NCBI GenBank assembly: GCA_030731635.1
Contig: JANQTR010000227.1
Span: 1-33,506 of the forward strand
Source of the DNA: Erythrobacter sp.
GTDB lineage: Bacteria; Pseudomonadota; Alphaproteobacteria; Sphingomonadales; Sphingomonadaceae
Direction: 5' to 3'
DNA: 33,506 nucleotides
Numbering within the stretch: position 1 is the first letter of the stretch; each line of letters begins with the position of its first letter. The notes below the pieces were generated by a model that was not told where the DNA came from, searched no databases, and worked only from the letters and a program-made list of their open reading frames with translations. The position numbers were made by a program, and so were the translations under genes. This document shows positions 15,729 to 23,472 of this stretch, piece after piece.

Positions 15729-16348
15729 ACCGCAGTGACGAGGCTTTGCATCCGCTTGAGATAACGTGCCAGCACGTCGATTTCGAGGTTCACCTTGTCG
15801 TCCACCACCAACAGACCCAGCGTTGTCACGGCTGCTGTGTGCGGGATGATGTTGAGCAGGAAATCGCAAGTGCCATCCGCCCGGTCGCGCACATCGTTGA
15901 CGGTAAGCGACACGCCGTTGACGGTGATAGAGCCTTTTTCCGCGATATAAGGGGCCATTTCAGCCCGCGCGCGGATTGCGACCTGCCAACTGCCGCCTTC
16001 CTGCCGCACCAGCACCACCGTGCCGACCGAATCGACATGGCCGGTGACGATATGCCCGCCCATTTCGTCACCCAGCCTGAGCGAGGGCTCGAGGTTCAGC
16101 TTTTCGCCTGCCTGCCACATGCCGGGGACAGTGCGGCTGACGCTTTCGCCAGACAGATCGACATCAAACCAGGCATTGCCCGCGCTCCCGCCGCGCTCGA
16201 CCACCGTCAGGCATACGCCAGAACAGGCAATCGAGGCGCCAATATCGATCCGCGCCGGATCAAGCGGGGCCGTGATCCTAAGCCGCAAATCGCCGCGCTG
16301 TTCAGCCGTGGCGATGGTGCCGATGGCAGTGACGATACCGGTGAACAT
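15725..16348 (-). CDS. ribE: Riboflavin synthase alpha chain
   Basis: 207 residues, the usual length. It catalyses dismutation of two 6,7-dimethyl-8-ribityllumazine molecules to riboflavin. The MFTGIV start, internal duplication of two lumazine-binding barrels (GVCLTV in the first at about 45-50 and NGVSLTVND in the second), GHVDSVGTV and NIIPHTAAVTTLG are all diagnostic. AGAGGA precedes the ATG. The ribD stop lies 17 bases upstream on the same strand, so the two are co-transcribed. The stop codon overlaps the BLUF gene stop by four bases, tail to tail. No FMN riboswitch is visible in front of the operon. Confidence 0.96.
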   Translation of the reverse strand: MFTGIVTAIGTIATAEQRGDLRLRITAPLDPARIDIGASIACSGVCLTVVERGGSAGNAWFDVDLSGESVSRTVPGMWQAGEKLNLEPSLRLGDEMGGHIVTGHVDSVGTVVLVRQEGGSWQVAIRARAEMAPYIAEKGSITVNGVSLTVNDVRDRADGTCDFLLNIIPHTAAVTTLGLLVVDDKVNLEIDVLARYLKRMQSLVTAV

Positions 16349-16365
16349 GGTGCGCGGGTTCCTCT

Positions 16366-17316
16366 TTAATCTCGAATGCGCAGATAGGCGCTGAAGGTGT
16401 CGCTGCCAAGCTGACGATGTTCGCGGCTGCGCCAGCGGCCGTGCGCTTCGGCAAGGCTAGTGATGTCTAGCGCGCCAAGGCTGCGGCGGCCATCGCCGAT
16501 CAGGATCGGCGCGGTGTAAAGGTGCAATTCATCAACGAGATCAGCGCCGAGGAAGGCAGCAGCAGTGTCTGCCCCGCCTTCGACGTAGCAAGTGAGCACA
16601 TCATGAAGGCTCGCGATGTCCTGCGGCGCGGCGATGCCGGTAACGCCGATAGGGGCAGCCCCGCGGGTCAGCACCACCCGCTGCGGGGAGCGCGCCTCAA
16701 GCCCTGGCAGGCGCACGTCGAGGCGCGGTGCATCCGTCCGCCATGTCCCGCCGCCCACCAGAATAGCATCATGCTGCGCGCGCATGGCGTGAACATGCGC
16801 GCGGGCCGCCTCGCCCGTAATCCATTGGCTCGTGCCATCAGCCATCGCGATACAGCCATCCAGCGATGTCGCCAGTTTCAGCGTCACCCACGGACGTCCT
16901 GCGCGCTGCAGCATCAAAAATCCGGCGAGGCTGGCGGCAGAAGCAGGGTCACCCAGCAAGCGAACGGCAATTCCCGCCGCTTCAATGCGAGCAATGCCTT
17001 GTCCAGCAGTGCGCGGATCGGGGTCGTGCTGTCCGATCACCACCCGCGCGGGCTTTGCAGCGACAATCAGGTCGGTGCAGGCCGGGCCGCGCGGCGATTG
17101 GTGCGCGCAGGGCTCCAGCGTGACGTAAAGCGTTGCTTCGGCCAGGATCTCAGCGGTCAAACCCGCCAGCGCCGCCGCTTCGGCGTGGGGGCGCCCCCCG
17201 GCGGCGGTCCAGCCGCGTGCGATCACCCGCCCCCGGTGGACCACCAATGCGGCAACCCCGGGATTGGGACGGGACAGCGGGCGCGCACGCAAAGCCAGCT
17301 GCGCTGCGGCAGCCAT
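16366..17316 (-). CDS. ribD: Bifunctional riboflavin deaminase/reductase
   Basis: 316 residues, somewhat shorter than E. coli RibD (about 367). The N-terminal deaminase has the zinc motif HAEAAAL and PCAHQSPRGPAC, acting on 2,5-diamino-6-ribosylamino-4(3H)-pyrimidinone phosphate. The C-terminal reductase (from about residue 145) begins RPWVTLKLATSLDG and has AILVGGGTWRTDAP. The SRPNPGV segment near the start is typical. The start at 17316 follows an in-frame Asp-Trp, where some relatives continue upstream, so the N-terminus may be a few residues longer. It lies upstream of ribE and downstream of a small membrane protein gene in one minus-strand run. Confidence 0.95.
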   Translation of the reverse strand: MAAAAQLALRARPLSRPNPGVAALVVHRGRVIARGWTAAGGRPHAEAAALAGLTAEILAEATLYVTLEPCAHQSPRGPACTDLIVAAKPARVVIGQHDPDPRTAGQGIARIEAAGIAVRLLGDPASAASLAGFLMLQRAGRPWVTLKLATSLDGCIAMADGTSQWITGEAARAHVHAMRAQHDAILVGGGTWRTDAPRLDVRLPGLEARSPQRVVLTRGAAPIGVTGIAAPQDIASLHDVLTCYVEGGADTAAAFLGADLVDELHLYTAPILIGDGRRSLGALDITSLAEAHGRWRSREHRQLGSDTFSAYLRIRD

Positions 17317-17348
17317 CCAGTCATGATCGGCAGGGATGGGGCCTGCAG

Positions 17349-17798
17349 CTATTGTTTGGCGCTTTCAGCCAGGCGCTGGGCCATTTCTTCGCGCTGCTTG
17401 GCCGCTGCGGCCTCTTCGGCAGCGCGTTCCGCATCGGCCTTGCGCTCGATGGCTTCGACATCCATCCCGGCGGCTGTTCCCAACGCCTTGTAAAGTTCGC
17501 GCTTGCGGGTCGCAGCGCGCTCATCTGCGGCGGCACGCAGGTCCTTGACCTCCTGATTGGTGCGGTTTTCAGCGACGATCTCGGCATCGCTGCGGGCCGG
17601 GTCGAGTGTGGTGATGTAGGTCACCTTGGGTCGTTCGGGCTCACCATAGACCGTGCTGCCAGACGCCCAATACAGCATGACAGCAACCGGCAGGATCGAC
17701 AGCCCAAGGATGGGCCAGCGATAGGGCTGCGGCCGCCGGATCACAGTCCAGAAATCAGCAAGGCCGGGGGCCGGATTGAAGCGGGAAGGGGTCTTCAT
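17349..17798 (-). CDS. Small membrane protein with C-terminal coiled coil
   Basis: 149 residues; the family is not recognised. A basic N-terminus is followed by one membrane segment (about 28-46), then a short extracytoplasmic stretch (YITTLDPARSDAEIV) and a long charged Ala/Glu/Lys/Arg-rich region (about 78-149) that should form a coiled coil. This gives a single-pass inner-membrane protein with a helical periplasmic tail. It precedes ribD by 32 bases on the same strand, so it may share the transcript, but nothing links it to riboflavin synthesis. It follows the YgjP-like gene by 45 bases. Confidence 0.7.
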   Translation of the reverse strand: MKTPSRFNPAPGLADFWTVIRRPQPYRWPILGLSILPVAVMLYWASGSTVYGEPERPKVTYITTLDPARSDAEIVAENRTNQEVKDLRAAADERAATRKRELYKALGTAAGMDVEAIERKADAERAAEEAAAAKQREEMAQRLAESAKQ

Positions 17799-17843
17799 GC
17801 CGGCAATATAGGGCGCGTCGAGCGCGAAGGCAAAGGCTTCGCT

Positions 17844-18566
17844 TTACCCGAACGCGGCATACAGACTGCGACCATTTTCTTTCAGCCAGCGATCCGCTGC
17901 GGCAATCTCGCCTTCGAAGATTTGCCCAAGCAGCGTGTGAAACGCCGGGCTGTGATCGAAATGCACCAGATGCGCGACCTCATGTGCCACGACCGATCGG
18001 CGGACGTGATCGGGGGCCTGAACCAGCCGCCAGTTGATGCGGATGCGGCTGCGGTCGGAACATGATCCCCAGCGGCGCTGCGCGCGGCTCAGTGCGACCG
18101 GCACAGGTTGGAGCCCGGCTGCCGCGCAATAATCGTGCATGTCGGCTTCGCAAAGGCGCAGGGCTTCGGCTTCCAGCCAGCGGCGCAGGCGGGTTTCAAG
18201 CCCGGTTTGCGGCCCGCCGATATGCAGCGCCTTGTCTCCCAGCTGCGGACGCCGCGACGCGGCCGGGTCCCACGCCAGCCGCAGCATCTGGCCGCGATAG
18301 CGCACCTCGCCCCCGGGAAGAAGCGCGACACGGATCGGCAGCTTGGCCAGCTGATCCGTCAGCCACTCGGCGCGGGTGTGGGCAAACGCAATCGCCTCGC
18401 GCCCTTCGGCCCAGGCTGGCAGAGTGACTCGCACCGCGCTGCCATCTGGCGCCAGCCGTAGCGTCAGCCGCCGCGCATTGCCGAGCCGTTTGAGCACAAT
18501 CGGCACACGTTTCCCGCCCAGCTCGATCTCCGGCTCCAGCGGCGGACGGCGCAGCCAATCGATCAT
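17844..18566 (-). CDS. YgjP-like (DUF45) zinc metallopeptidase family protein
   Basis: 240 residues. The C-terminal part has RRWGSCS (165-171), IRINWRLVQAP and the zinc-binding HEVAH (195-199) with a further His in FDHSPAFH, which together define the YgjP/SprT-like WSS and DUF45 group. The N-terminal half (LKRLGNARRLTLRL, then a strand-rich region) is also typical. Members are presumed cytoplasmic metal-dependent hydrolases; the substrate is not established. The start at 18566 is chosen because its ATG overlaps the upstream stop (ATGA, 18563-18566), showing coupling with the YcgN-like gene. Confidence 0.88.
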   Translation of the reverse strand: MIDWLRRPPLEPEIELGGKRVPIVLKRLGNARRLTLRLAPDGSAVRVTLPAWAEGREAIAFAHTRAEWLTDQLAKLPIRVALLPGGEVRYRGQMLRLAWDPAASRRPQLGDKALHIGGPQTGLETRLRRWLEAEALRLCEADMHDYCAAAGLQPVPVALSRAQRRWGSCSDRSRIRINWRLVQAPDHVRRSVVAHEVAHLVHFDHSPAFHTLLGQIFEGEIAAADRWLKENGRSLYAAFG

Positions 18567-19045
18567 TCCGCGTCCTCTGCCACAGCGGCTTGGTAGTGCG
18601 CGCGCGGCGAGGGCCATTCGACGATGTGATGTTCAATTGGTCCGGCGTCGACCTCGCTGACGACGCGGCCGACCACCGATACGCCAGCTTGGCGAACCGC
18701 ATCAGGGTCACCGCTTATCAGATAATGCCAGCCGGGCAGCGGGCGACCATCGGCGCGCAGACGATAGGCGCAGGTCGATGGCAGCCAACTGACCTGTTCC
18801 ACAATCCGCAGCGTCAGCCGCAGGCAATCGGGCACGAACGCCTTGCGGTTGCGATAATCGCTGCATTTGGCGGTATTGGTATCGAGCAGGCGGCAGGCAA
18901 TGTTGGTATCGAGGATTGCGCCTGTATCTTCATCCTCGATCTTGTGCAGACAGCATCGCCCGCAGCCGTCGCACAGCGCCTCCCACTCGGGGCGCGTCAG
19001 CTCGCCCAAAGGCAGCTGCCAGAACCGCTCTCTCAGCTCACCCAT
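18563..19045 (-). CDS. YcgN/UPF0260 family Cys-cluster protein
   Basis: 160 residues, matching the length of E. coli YcgN. It opens with the FWQLPLGELTRPEWEALCDG stretch of the family, followed by the Cys cluster CDGCGRCC, then TNIACRLLD, CSDYRNRK, VPDCL and PSTCAYR. The spacing of Cys residues suggests an iron-sulfur or zinc site. GWHYLISGD and SEVD-type segments in the second half are also conserved. The function of the family is not known. Its first 13 bases overlap the end of the SCO1-like gene, and its stop overlaps the YgjP-like start, so the three form an operon. Confidence 0.9.
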   Translation of the reverse strand: MGELRERFWQLPLGELTRPEWEALCDGCGRCCLHKIEDEDTGAILDTNIACRLLDTNTAKCSDYRNRKAFVPDCLRLTLRIVEQVSWLPSTCAYRLRADGRPLPGWHYLISGDPDAVRQAGVSVVGRVVSEVDAGPIEHHIVEWPSPRAHYQAAVAEDAE

Positions 19046-19650
19046 TTGCGAAGTTCCGCCGCTACTGCCTCGCCGCCCTGATCGACCGGCAGCGTTGCCA
19101 GCGGTTCGCCGTCAGGACCGAACAGATAGACGATATTCGAATGATCAACGAGGTATCCGCCGCCTTCGACGGCTGCACCCTTTTGATAGAACACCTTGAA
19201 CGCCTTGGCAGCGGCGGCGATTTGTTCGGGCGTGCCGGTCAGGCCGATGATGTCGGGTGAGAAGGCGGCGGCAAATTCGCCCACCACCTTTGCCGTATCG
19301 CGTTCGGGATCGATCGTGATGAAAATCGGCTGGGTCTTCGCCGCCAGATCAGGGTTGCTGGCCTTGAGCACTTTCAGCCCTTGCGCCACACGCTGCATGT
19401 CGGTGGGGCAGACATCGGGGCAGAAGGCATAGCCGAAATAGACGATCCGGTACTTGCCGGAAAAATCACTCCAGCGCACTGTGCGCCCATCGCTGGCCGT
19501 CAGCGCAAAATCGCCGCCGATTGATGCGCCAGCCAGTGGTGGTTCGGGCGCCGGCGACGATGCACCGCATCCCGTCAGTGCGAGCGCGACTGCCATCGTC
19601 GGTGCCACCAGAAGGGCAAAGGTTGCAGAAGGGGTGTTGATGCGGTTCAT
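19033..19650 (-). CDS. SCO1/SenC/PrrC family copper chaperone or thiol-disulfide protein
   Basis: 205 residues. It is a likely lipoprotein, with LTGC lipobox (Cys28) after a hydrophobic segment. The thioredoxin-like domain carries the copper-binding Cys77-x3-Cys81 in FCPDVCPTDM and His170 in DHSNIVYLF, the complete ligand set of the SCO family. It also has ITIDPERDT, typical of the family. In cells it delivers Cu to the CuA site of cytochrome c oxidase or acts as a thiol reductase in the periplasm. It heads the minus-strand run and is divergent from the ankyrin gene (94-base gap holding both promoters). Confidence 0.93.
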   Translation of the reverse strand: MNRINTPSATFALLVAPTMAVALALTGCGASSPAPEPPLAGASIGGDFALTASDGRTVRWSDFSGKYRIVYFGYAFCPDVCPTDMQRVAQGLKVLKASNPDLAAKTQPIFITIDPERDTAKVVGEFAAAFSPDIIGLTGTPEQIAAAAKAFKVFYQKGAAVEGGGYLVDHSNIVYLFGPDGEPLATLPVDQGGEAVAAELRKWVS

Positions 19651-19744
19651 GCTCTGCTAACTGCTCGCTTGCGAAAGGCGCGAGGCTTGCCCCGCGCGGC
19701 GCCATATAGCAAATATGTGGCAGGAAATGCGAAAGGATCAAACC

Positions 19745-20386
19745 ATGGCGGTCGATGTTGTGCGCAAATTAGGTGCTCGTCGCCAGATTGCGAGGGCAAT
19801 CTTGCCGGTATTGGCGCTGGCGCTTGCCGTTCCCGCAGCGGCACAGTTCCAGTCCGAAGGCTATCAGTTCCTTGAGGCGGTCAAGGATCGCGATGGCGAC
19901 AAGGCCACCGACATGCTGAGCAAGCCGGGCACCCAACTGGTCAATACCCGCGATATTACCAGCGGTGACACCGGGCTGCATGTGGTGGTTGCGCGCAGCG
20001 ACGCCTTGTGGATCCGGTTTCTGCTGCAACGCGGGGCTGATCCCAATATCCGCAACAAAAAAGGTGTGAGCCCTCTGCAGCTCGCCACCGCGATGGGCTT
20101 CACCGAAGGGGTTGAGGCATTGGTAAAAGGCGGTGCCTTGATCAATGTCAGCGACCAGACCGGGGAAACCCCATTGATCGCCGCCGTCCACGCCCGCAAT
20201 GTGCAGATGGTGCGGCTGCTGCTCGAAAAGGGCGCAGACCCCGATCACAACGACAATTCGGGCCGTTCAGCACGCACTTATATGGAACTGCTTAACGGCA
20301 ACACCTTGCTGAAGCAGGAATTCGCCAACGCCGATGCAAAGCGGACCGAGGCGGGAACCAAGCGCGATTACGGGCCTTCCTTCTGA
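19745..20386 (+). CDS. Exported ankyrin-repeat protein
   Basis: 213 residues. A basic N-terminus, hydrophobic segment and PAAAQ cleavage site near residue 34 indicate export to the periplasm. Four ankyrin repeats follow (roughly 45-180), recognisable by DTGLHVVVARSDALWIRFLLQRGADPN, GVSPLQLATAMG, GETPLIAAVHARN and VRLLLEKGADPDH motifs (each in pieces). Such proteins bind partners; the partner is unknown. Start 19745 is chosen for AAAGGA about 9 bases upstream and the better signal peptide; 19715 is an alternative. The COQ9 gene starts two bases after its stop, suggesting one transcript. Confidence 0.88.
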   Translation: MAVDVVRKLGARRQIARAILPVLALALAVPAAAQFQSEGYQFLEAVKDRDGDKATDMLSKPGTQLVNTRDITSGDTGLHVVVARSDALWIRFLLQRGADPNIRNKKGVSPLQLATAMGFTEGVEALVKGGALINVSDQTGETPLIAAVHARNVQMVRLLLEKGADPDHNDNSGRSARTYMELLNGNTLLKQEFANADAKRTEAGTKRDYGPSF

Positions 20387-20387
20387 T

Positions 20388-21062
20388 ATGAACACGACTT
20401 CTCCCGATTTTGCCGACCTGACGCTGGATGAACTGCGCATCGCGCTGGCGCCGGATATTGCCGCTTCGGCGATTTTCGATGGCTGGAACGAAACCGCGCT
20501 GATTGCCGCTGCAGAAATGGCAGGCTGCGACGTTGATGTGGCAAAGCTGGCATTTCCGGGCAGCGCCGCGATGGACATGGTCGAAGCGTGGATTACCAGC
20601 GTTGATCAGGCGATGGAGGCCGAATGGCCCGCCGAACGCCTTGCCACGCTGAAAATCCGTGAACGTATTCGCACGCTGGTCGCATTCCGGCTGGATGCGG
20701 TGGCGCATATCGACGAAGCGGTGCGCCGTGCACTTGCGGTGATGGCGCAGCCACAGAACGCGCGCCGTTCGCTGCGCCTCGGCTGGCGTTCGGCCGATAT
20801 CATGTGGCGATTGGCAGGGGATACCGCGACCGATTACAATCACTACACCAAGCGCGCGATCCTAGCGGGCATTTACTCCGCAACGCTGGCGGTGTTCGTG
20901 AACGACGACAGCGATGGCAAGGCCGATACCCATGCCTTTCTCGAACGCCGGATTGATGGCGTGATGCGGTTCGAAAAGGTCAAGGCGCAGTTCCTCGGCA
21001 AAGACCGCGAGCTGCCGAGCGTGACGCGGTTTCTCGGGCGGCTGCGCTACCCTTCAAGGTAA
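20388..21062 (+). CDS. COQ9 family ubiquinone biosynthesis protein
   Basis: 224 residues. The central and C-terminal parts have the COQ9 signature: a helical segment with AEWPAERLATLKIRERIRTL, then the TDYNHYTKRAILAGIYSAT stretch and a C-terminal VMRFEKVKAQF helix. COQ9 proteins have a TetR-like fold that binds lipid and assist the COQ7 hydroxylation step of ubiquinone synthesis; they occur in mitochondria and alphaproteobacteria, which supports the taxonomic call. The start is at 20388, one base after the ankyrin gene stop, so the genes are probably coupled. The N-terminal DNA-binding-like part seems short, as usual for bacterial members. Confidence 0.92.
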   Translation: MNTTSPDFADLTLDELRIALAPDIAASAIFDGWNETALIAAAEMAGCDVDVAKLAFPGSAAMDMVEAWITSVDQAMEAEWPAERLATLKIRERIRTLVAFRLDAVAHIDEAVRRALAVMAQPQNARRSLRLGWRSADIMWRLAGDTATDYNHYTKRAILAGIYSATLAVFVNDDSDGKADTHAFLERRIDGVMRFEKVKAQFLGKDRELPSVTRFLGRLRYPSR

Positions 21063-21173
21063 GTCGGGGATAGGCCTTCGGGGCTTGTCGTCTCGCCAGT
21101 ATTGTTGTCCTATGACGCTCATCAGAGTCGCGCAGCCCTGCGCGCAAGCTTTTGATGCAGAAGGAACGTTTCG

Positions 21174-21704
21174 ATGGCGGGTTCGCTCAATAAGGTCATG
21201 CTGATCGGCAATTTGGGGGCCGATCCCGAAATTCGCAGTTTCCAGAACGGCGGCAAGGTCGCCAACCTGCGGATCGCTACGTCGGAATCATGGAAAGATA
21301 AGGCGACCGGCGAACGCAAGGAAAAGACCGAGTGGCACACGGTCGCGATCTTTTCCGAAGGGCTGGTCAGCGTTGTCGAACGCTACCTGAAAAAGGGCAG
21401 CAAGGTTTTCGTCGAAGGCAAGCTGCAAACCCGCAAATGGCAGGACCAGAACGGGCAGGATCGTTACAGCACCGAAATCGTAATTCAGGGCCTTGGCGGC
21501 ACGCTGACCATGCTTGACGGCGCCCAAGGCGGCGGCGGTGGCGGCATGGGTGGTGGCGGTAGTGGCCGCTCGGGCGGCGGTTATGGCGGCGGCGCATCAG
21601 GCGGCAGCAGCGGCGGTTGGGATCAGGGCGGGGGCAGTTCGTCGGGCGGCAGCGGCGGCGGCAGCGGCGGCTACGATGATTTGGACGATGACATTCCGTT
21701 CTGA
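21174..21704 (+). CDS. ssb: Single-stranded DNA-binding protein
   Basis: 176 residues. The OB-fold domain (1-108) opens SLNKVMLIGNLGADPE and includes TEWHTVAIF and YLKKGSKVFVEGKLQTRKW, all diagnostic of bacterial SSB. A Gly/Ser-rich linker (about 116-166) follows, and the protein ends in the acidic tip DDDIPF, the docking site for replication and repair partners. AGAAGGAA precedes the ATG. It has its own 111-base upstream region; no clear LexA box of the alphaproteobacterial type was found there by eye. It faces the haemoglobin gene tail to tail. Confidence 0.97.
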   Translation: MAGSLNKVMLIGNLGADPEIRSFQNGGKVANLRIATSESWKDKATGERKEKTEWHTVAIFSEGLVSVVERYLKKGSKVFVEGKLQTRKWQDQNGQDRYSTEIVIQGLGGTLTMLDGAQGGGGGGMGGGGSGRSGGGYGGGASGGSSGGWDQGGGSSSGGSGGGSGGYDDLDDDIPF

Positions 21705-21738
21705 TCGGAGGCAGCTTTCCCGGGCAGCGGGATATCGG

Positions 21739-21755
21739 CGCTCTGCCTCAGAGCG
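21739..21755. terminator. Short hairpin between convergent ssb and haemoglobin genes
   Basis: CGCTCTG (21739-21745) and CAGAGCG (21749-21755) form a 7-bp stem around a three-base loop. It lies between two converging genes. A run of six T lies only about 30 bases further (21787-21792), so it is not a textbook intrinsic terminator for ssb. Confidence 0.35.
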
Positions 21756-21794
21756 GACCCACCGTCAGCGGTTCCAATGCTCTCATCTTTTTTA

Positions 21795-22325
21795 TCAGCG
21801 TTCTACGACCTTGTCTGACATCGGAGCGAGCTTTGCCAGCAGGCGGTTCTGCGCGCCAAATGGCACCCCTTCCTCGCGCATGGCTGCCTGCAGGTTTTCG
21901 ACCAGCGCGTTGAGATCGGCTTTGGTGGCCCCCAACCCCGCGTGGGATGTGCGCATATCGCGCCCGCTATATTCGCAGCCCGCGCCGAGCAGGTAGCAGA
22001 ACTGTTCATCCAGTGTGCGCTTCAGCCGCACCATGTCATGTGCCGCAAAAATACCGGCGATGCGCGGGTCAGCCTCGCTCAGCTCAACTGTGCGGATCGC
22101 GATCCGGCGAATCCCCTCACGCCCGCCGAAGTCGGCGACCAGTTGCGCACTGGTGTAGGGCGCCGCCCCGGAATTGGCGTTGTCCTGCGTATAGGGATCA
22201 ACGGGAAACTCCCCCGTTTCAGGATCGCGCACCTTTTCCTCGACCCCGAACTCGGCGTCCCAGTCAATTCCTTCGGCAGGGGCCTGTTGTAGGAGCATAA
22301 GCACAGCGGCGGCGGACATCAGCAT
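21795..22325 (-). CDS. Exported group 1 truncated haemoglobin-like protein
   Basis: 176 residues. A hydrophobic N-terminus (1-17) suggests export or membrane tethering, then a 40-residue linker, then a globin domain (about 60-170). The globin is shown by ADPRIAGIF (CD region), FCYLLGAGCEYSGRDM and the proximal His128 in SHAGLG, the pattern of group 1 truncated haemoglobins. By hand alignment the usual Tyr B10 reads Val and the Gln E7 reads Leu, so ligand handling may differ from NO dioxygenase types. AGGAG seven bases before the ATG supports the start. It follows the DUF3034 gene by 21 bases on the same strand and is probably co-transcribed. The role could be gas or redox sensing in the periplasm. 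Confidence 0.8.
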   Translation of the reverse strand: MLMSAAAVLMLLQQAPAEGIDWDAEFGVEEKVRDPETGEFPVDPYTQDNANSGAAPYTSAQLVADFGGREGIRRIAIRTVELSEADPRIAGIFAAHDMVRLKRTLDEQFCYLLGAGCEYSGRDMRTSHAGLGATKADLNALVENLQAAMREEGVPFGAQNRLLAKLAPMSDKVVER

Positions 22326-22346
22326 GGGAACACTCCTGCCTAAGAA

Positions 22347-23381
22347 TCAGAACGCGATCTGCGCGGACAGAAAGCCGCCGCGCTGATCGGAGAAGGTGGC
22401 GATCGAGCCAAGGTCGGCATAGGCAGCGCCCAACGTGACATGATCCGTGACCGCATAGGCAGCGAATAGATCCATCCAATCGTCTTCGCCAAGGCCGAGA
22501 TTGTCGGGCTTGCTGCGATATTCCGCCCCGATCACCGCGCGGCGCGACAATTGGTAGCCAAGCGAACCTTCGAATTGCACCCGGTAGCCCGCGCCCGCAG
22601 CGCTGCCAAAGCCAAGCAGGCCGAGCTGGTTTGCTTCGGTATAGCGTAGCGTCGCATTGACTAGCAGGCTGCGCGCCAGCAGCAGCTTCGTTGCGCTGAG
22701 GGTATAATCGGTGCCGCTGTCATCCGCCGCGCCGAGCGCGCGAACGATTCCGCCGTCGCGGTTGCGCTTGTGTTCGATCCCTACGGCAATCTGCGGCAGC
22801 CATGCCTCGCCATAGACAAGATCGCCTGCCACCCGCAGCTTGGCCCCATAGGTTTCTTGATTGAAGGTATAGCCTTGCCCCAATCCCAGCAATGCACCGG
22901 CATCACGGGTGTCGAAATCAGCGCGGGCAAAGGATAGTTCGAGCCGGTCGCCAAAGCCTATCGCGGCGCCGTAGCTGCGCCAGCCGAAATCGGGTAGTTC
23001 AATCGCGGTCACATGGCCCGAAACGCCGATCCCGCCGGGCGTCTGGCGTCCGGCGATCGTCGCCCAGCTCGCTATGCCGCCGCCCGATCCGCCTTCGACG
23101 GTGCTTATCCCGTTGGTGAGCAGCAATTTGCCACCTTCGAACGCGCGCAGCTTGCCGATCCGAATGCCGCTATCACCCACCGCGCTCGTCTGCCCGAGTG
23201 GTTGCAGCGCGCGGATCGTCGGTGCAGCAGCGATCGGCGCAGGAGCGGTAGTCACCGCAGCCGCCTCCTCTTCCAGCACCTTTGCATAGGCAATCTGCGG
23301 AGCGGCGGGGGCTTCAAGGGGGGCAGCAGTTCCGGCTGCAGCTTGGCACAGCACCAACATAGAGGGAGCAAGTAACACCAT
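22347..23381 (-). CDS. DUF3034 family outer-membrane beta-barrel protein
   Basis: 344 residues. A hydrophobic N-terminus and an Ala/Pro-rich stretch (to about 65) precede a barrel-like region with alternating hydrophobic strands and a terminal Phe (SAQIAF), as in porin-like proteins. The segments KLLLTNGISTVEGGSGGG and YGAAIGFGDRLELS match DUF3034 as I know it. The signal peptide starting at 23381 lacks N-terminal positive charge; the frame stays open upstream without a standard start, so the N-terminus is uncertain. It shares a 91-base divergent promoter region with the cupredoxin gene. The function of the family is not established. Confidence 0.8.
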   Translation of the reverse strand: MVLLAPSMLVLCQAAAGTAAPLEAPAAPQIAYAKVLEEEAAAVTTAPAPIAAAPTIRALQPLGQTSAVGDSGIRIGKLRAFEGGKLLLTNGISTVEGGSGGGIASWATIAGRQTPGGIGVSGHVTAIELPDFGWRSYGAAIGFGDRLELSFARADFDTRDAGALLGLGQGYTFNQETYGAKLRVAGDLVYGEAWLPQIAVGIEHKRNRDGGIVRALGAADDSGTDYTLSATKLLLARSLLVNATLRYTEANQLGLLGFGSAAGAGYRVQFEGSLGYQLSRRAVIGAEYRSKPDNLGLGEDDWMDLFAAYAVTDHVTLGAAYADLGSIATFSDQRGGFLSAQIAF

Positions 23382-23472
23382 GCGACACAGCGTTAACGCC
23401 GGAACGTAAATTGCTCCTAAACCAAGAGGCGAGGGTTTTTTAAGATGTGCCGGTTAAGCGCCTTATTCAGTC

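Noticed and set aside
17133..18065. 310-codon plus-strand frame over ribD, the coiled-coil gene and the YgjP-like gene
   Set aside because: It is antisense to three supported genes and has no family features.
21520..21690. GGC-rich repetitive DNA near the end of ssb as a CRISPR or repeat element
   Set aside because: It is the Gly/Ser codon run of the normal SSB linker, in frame and followed by the conserved acidic tip.
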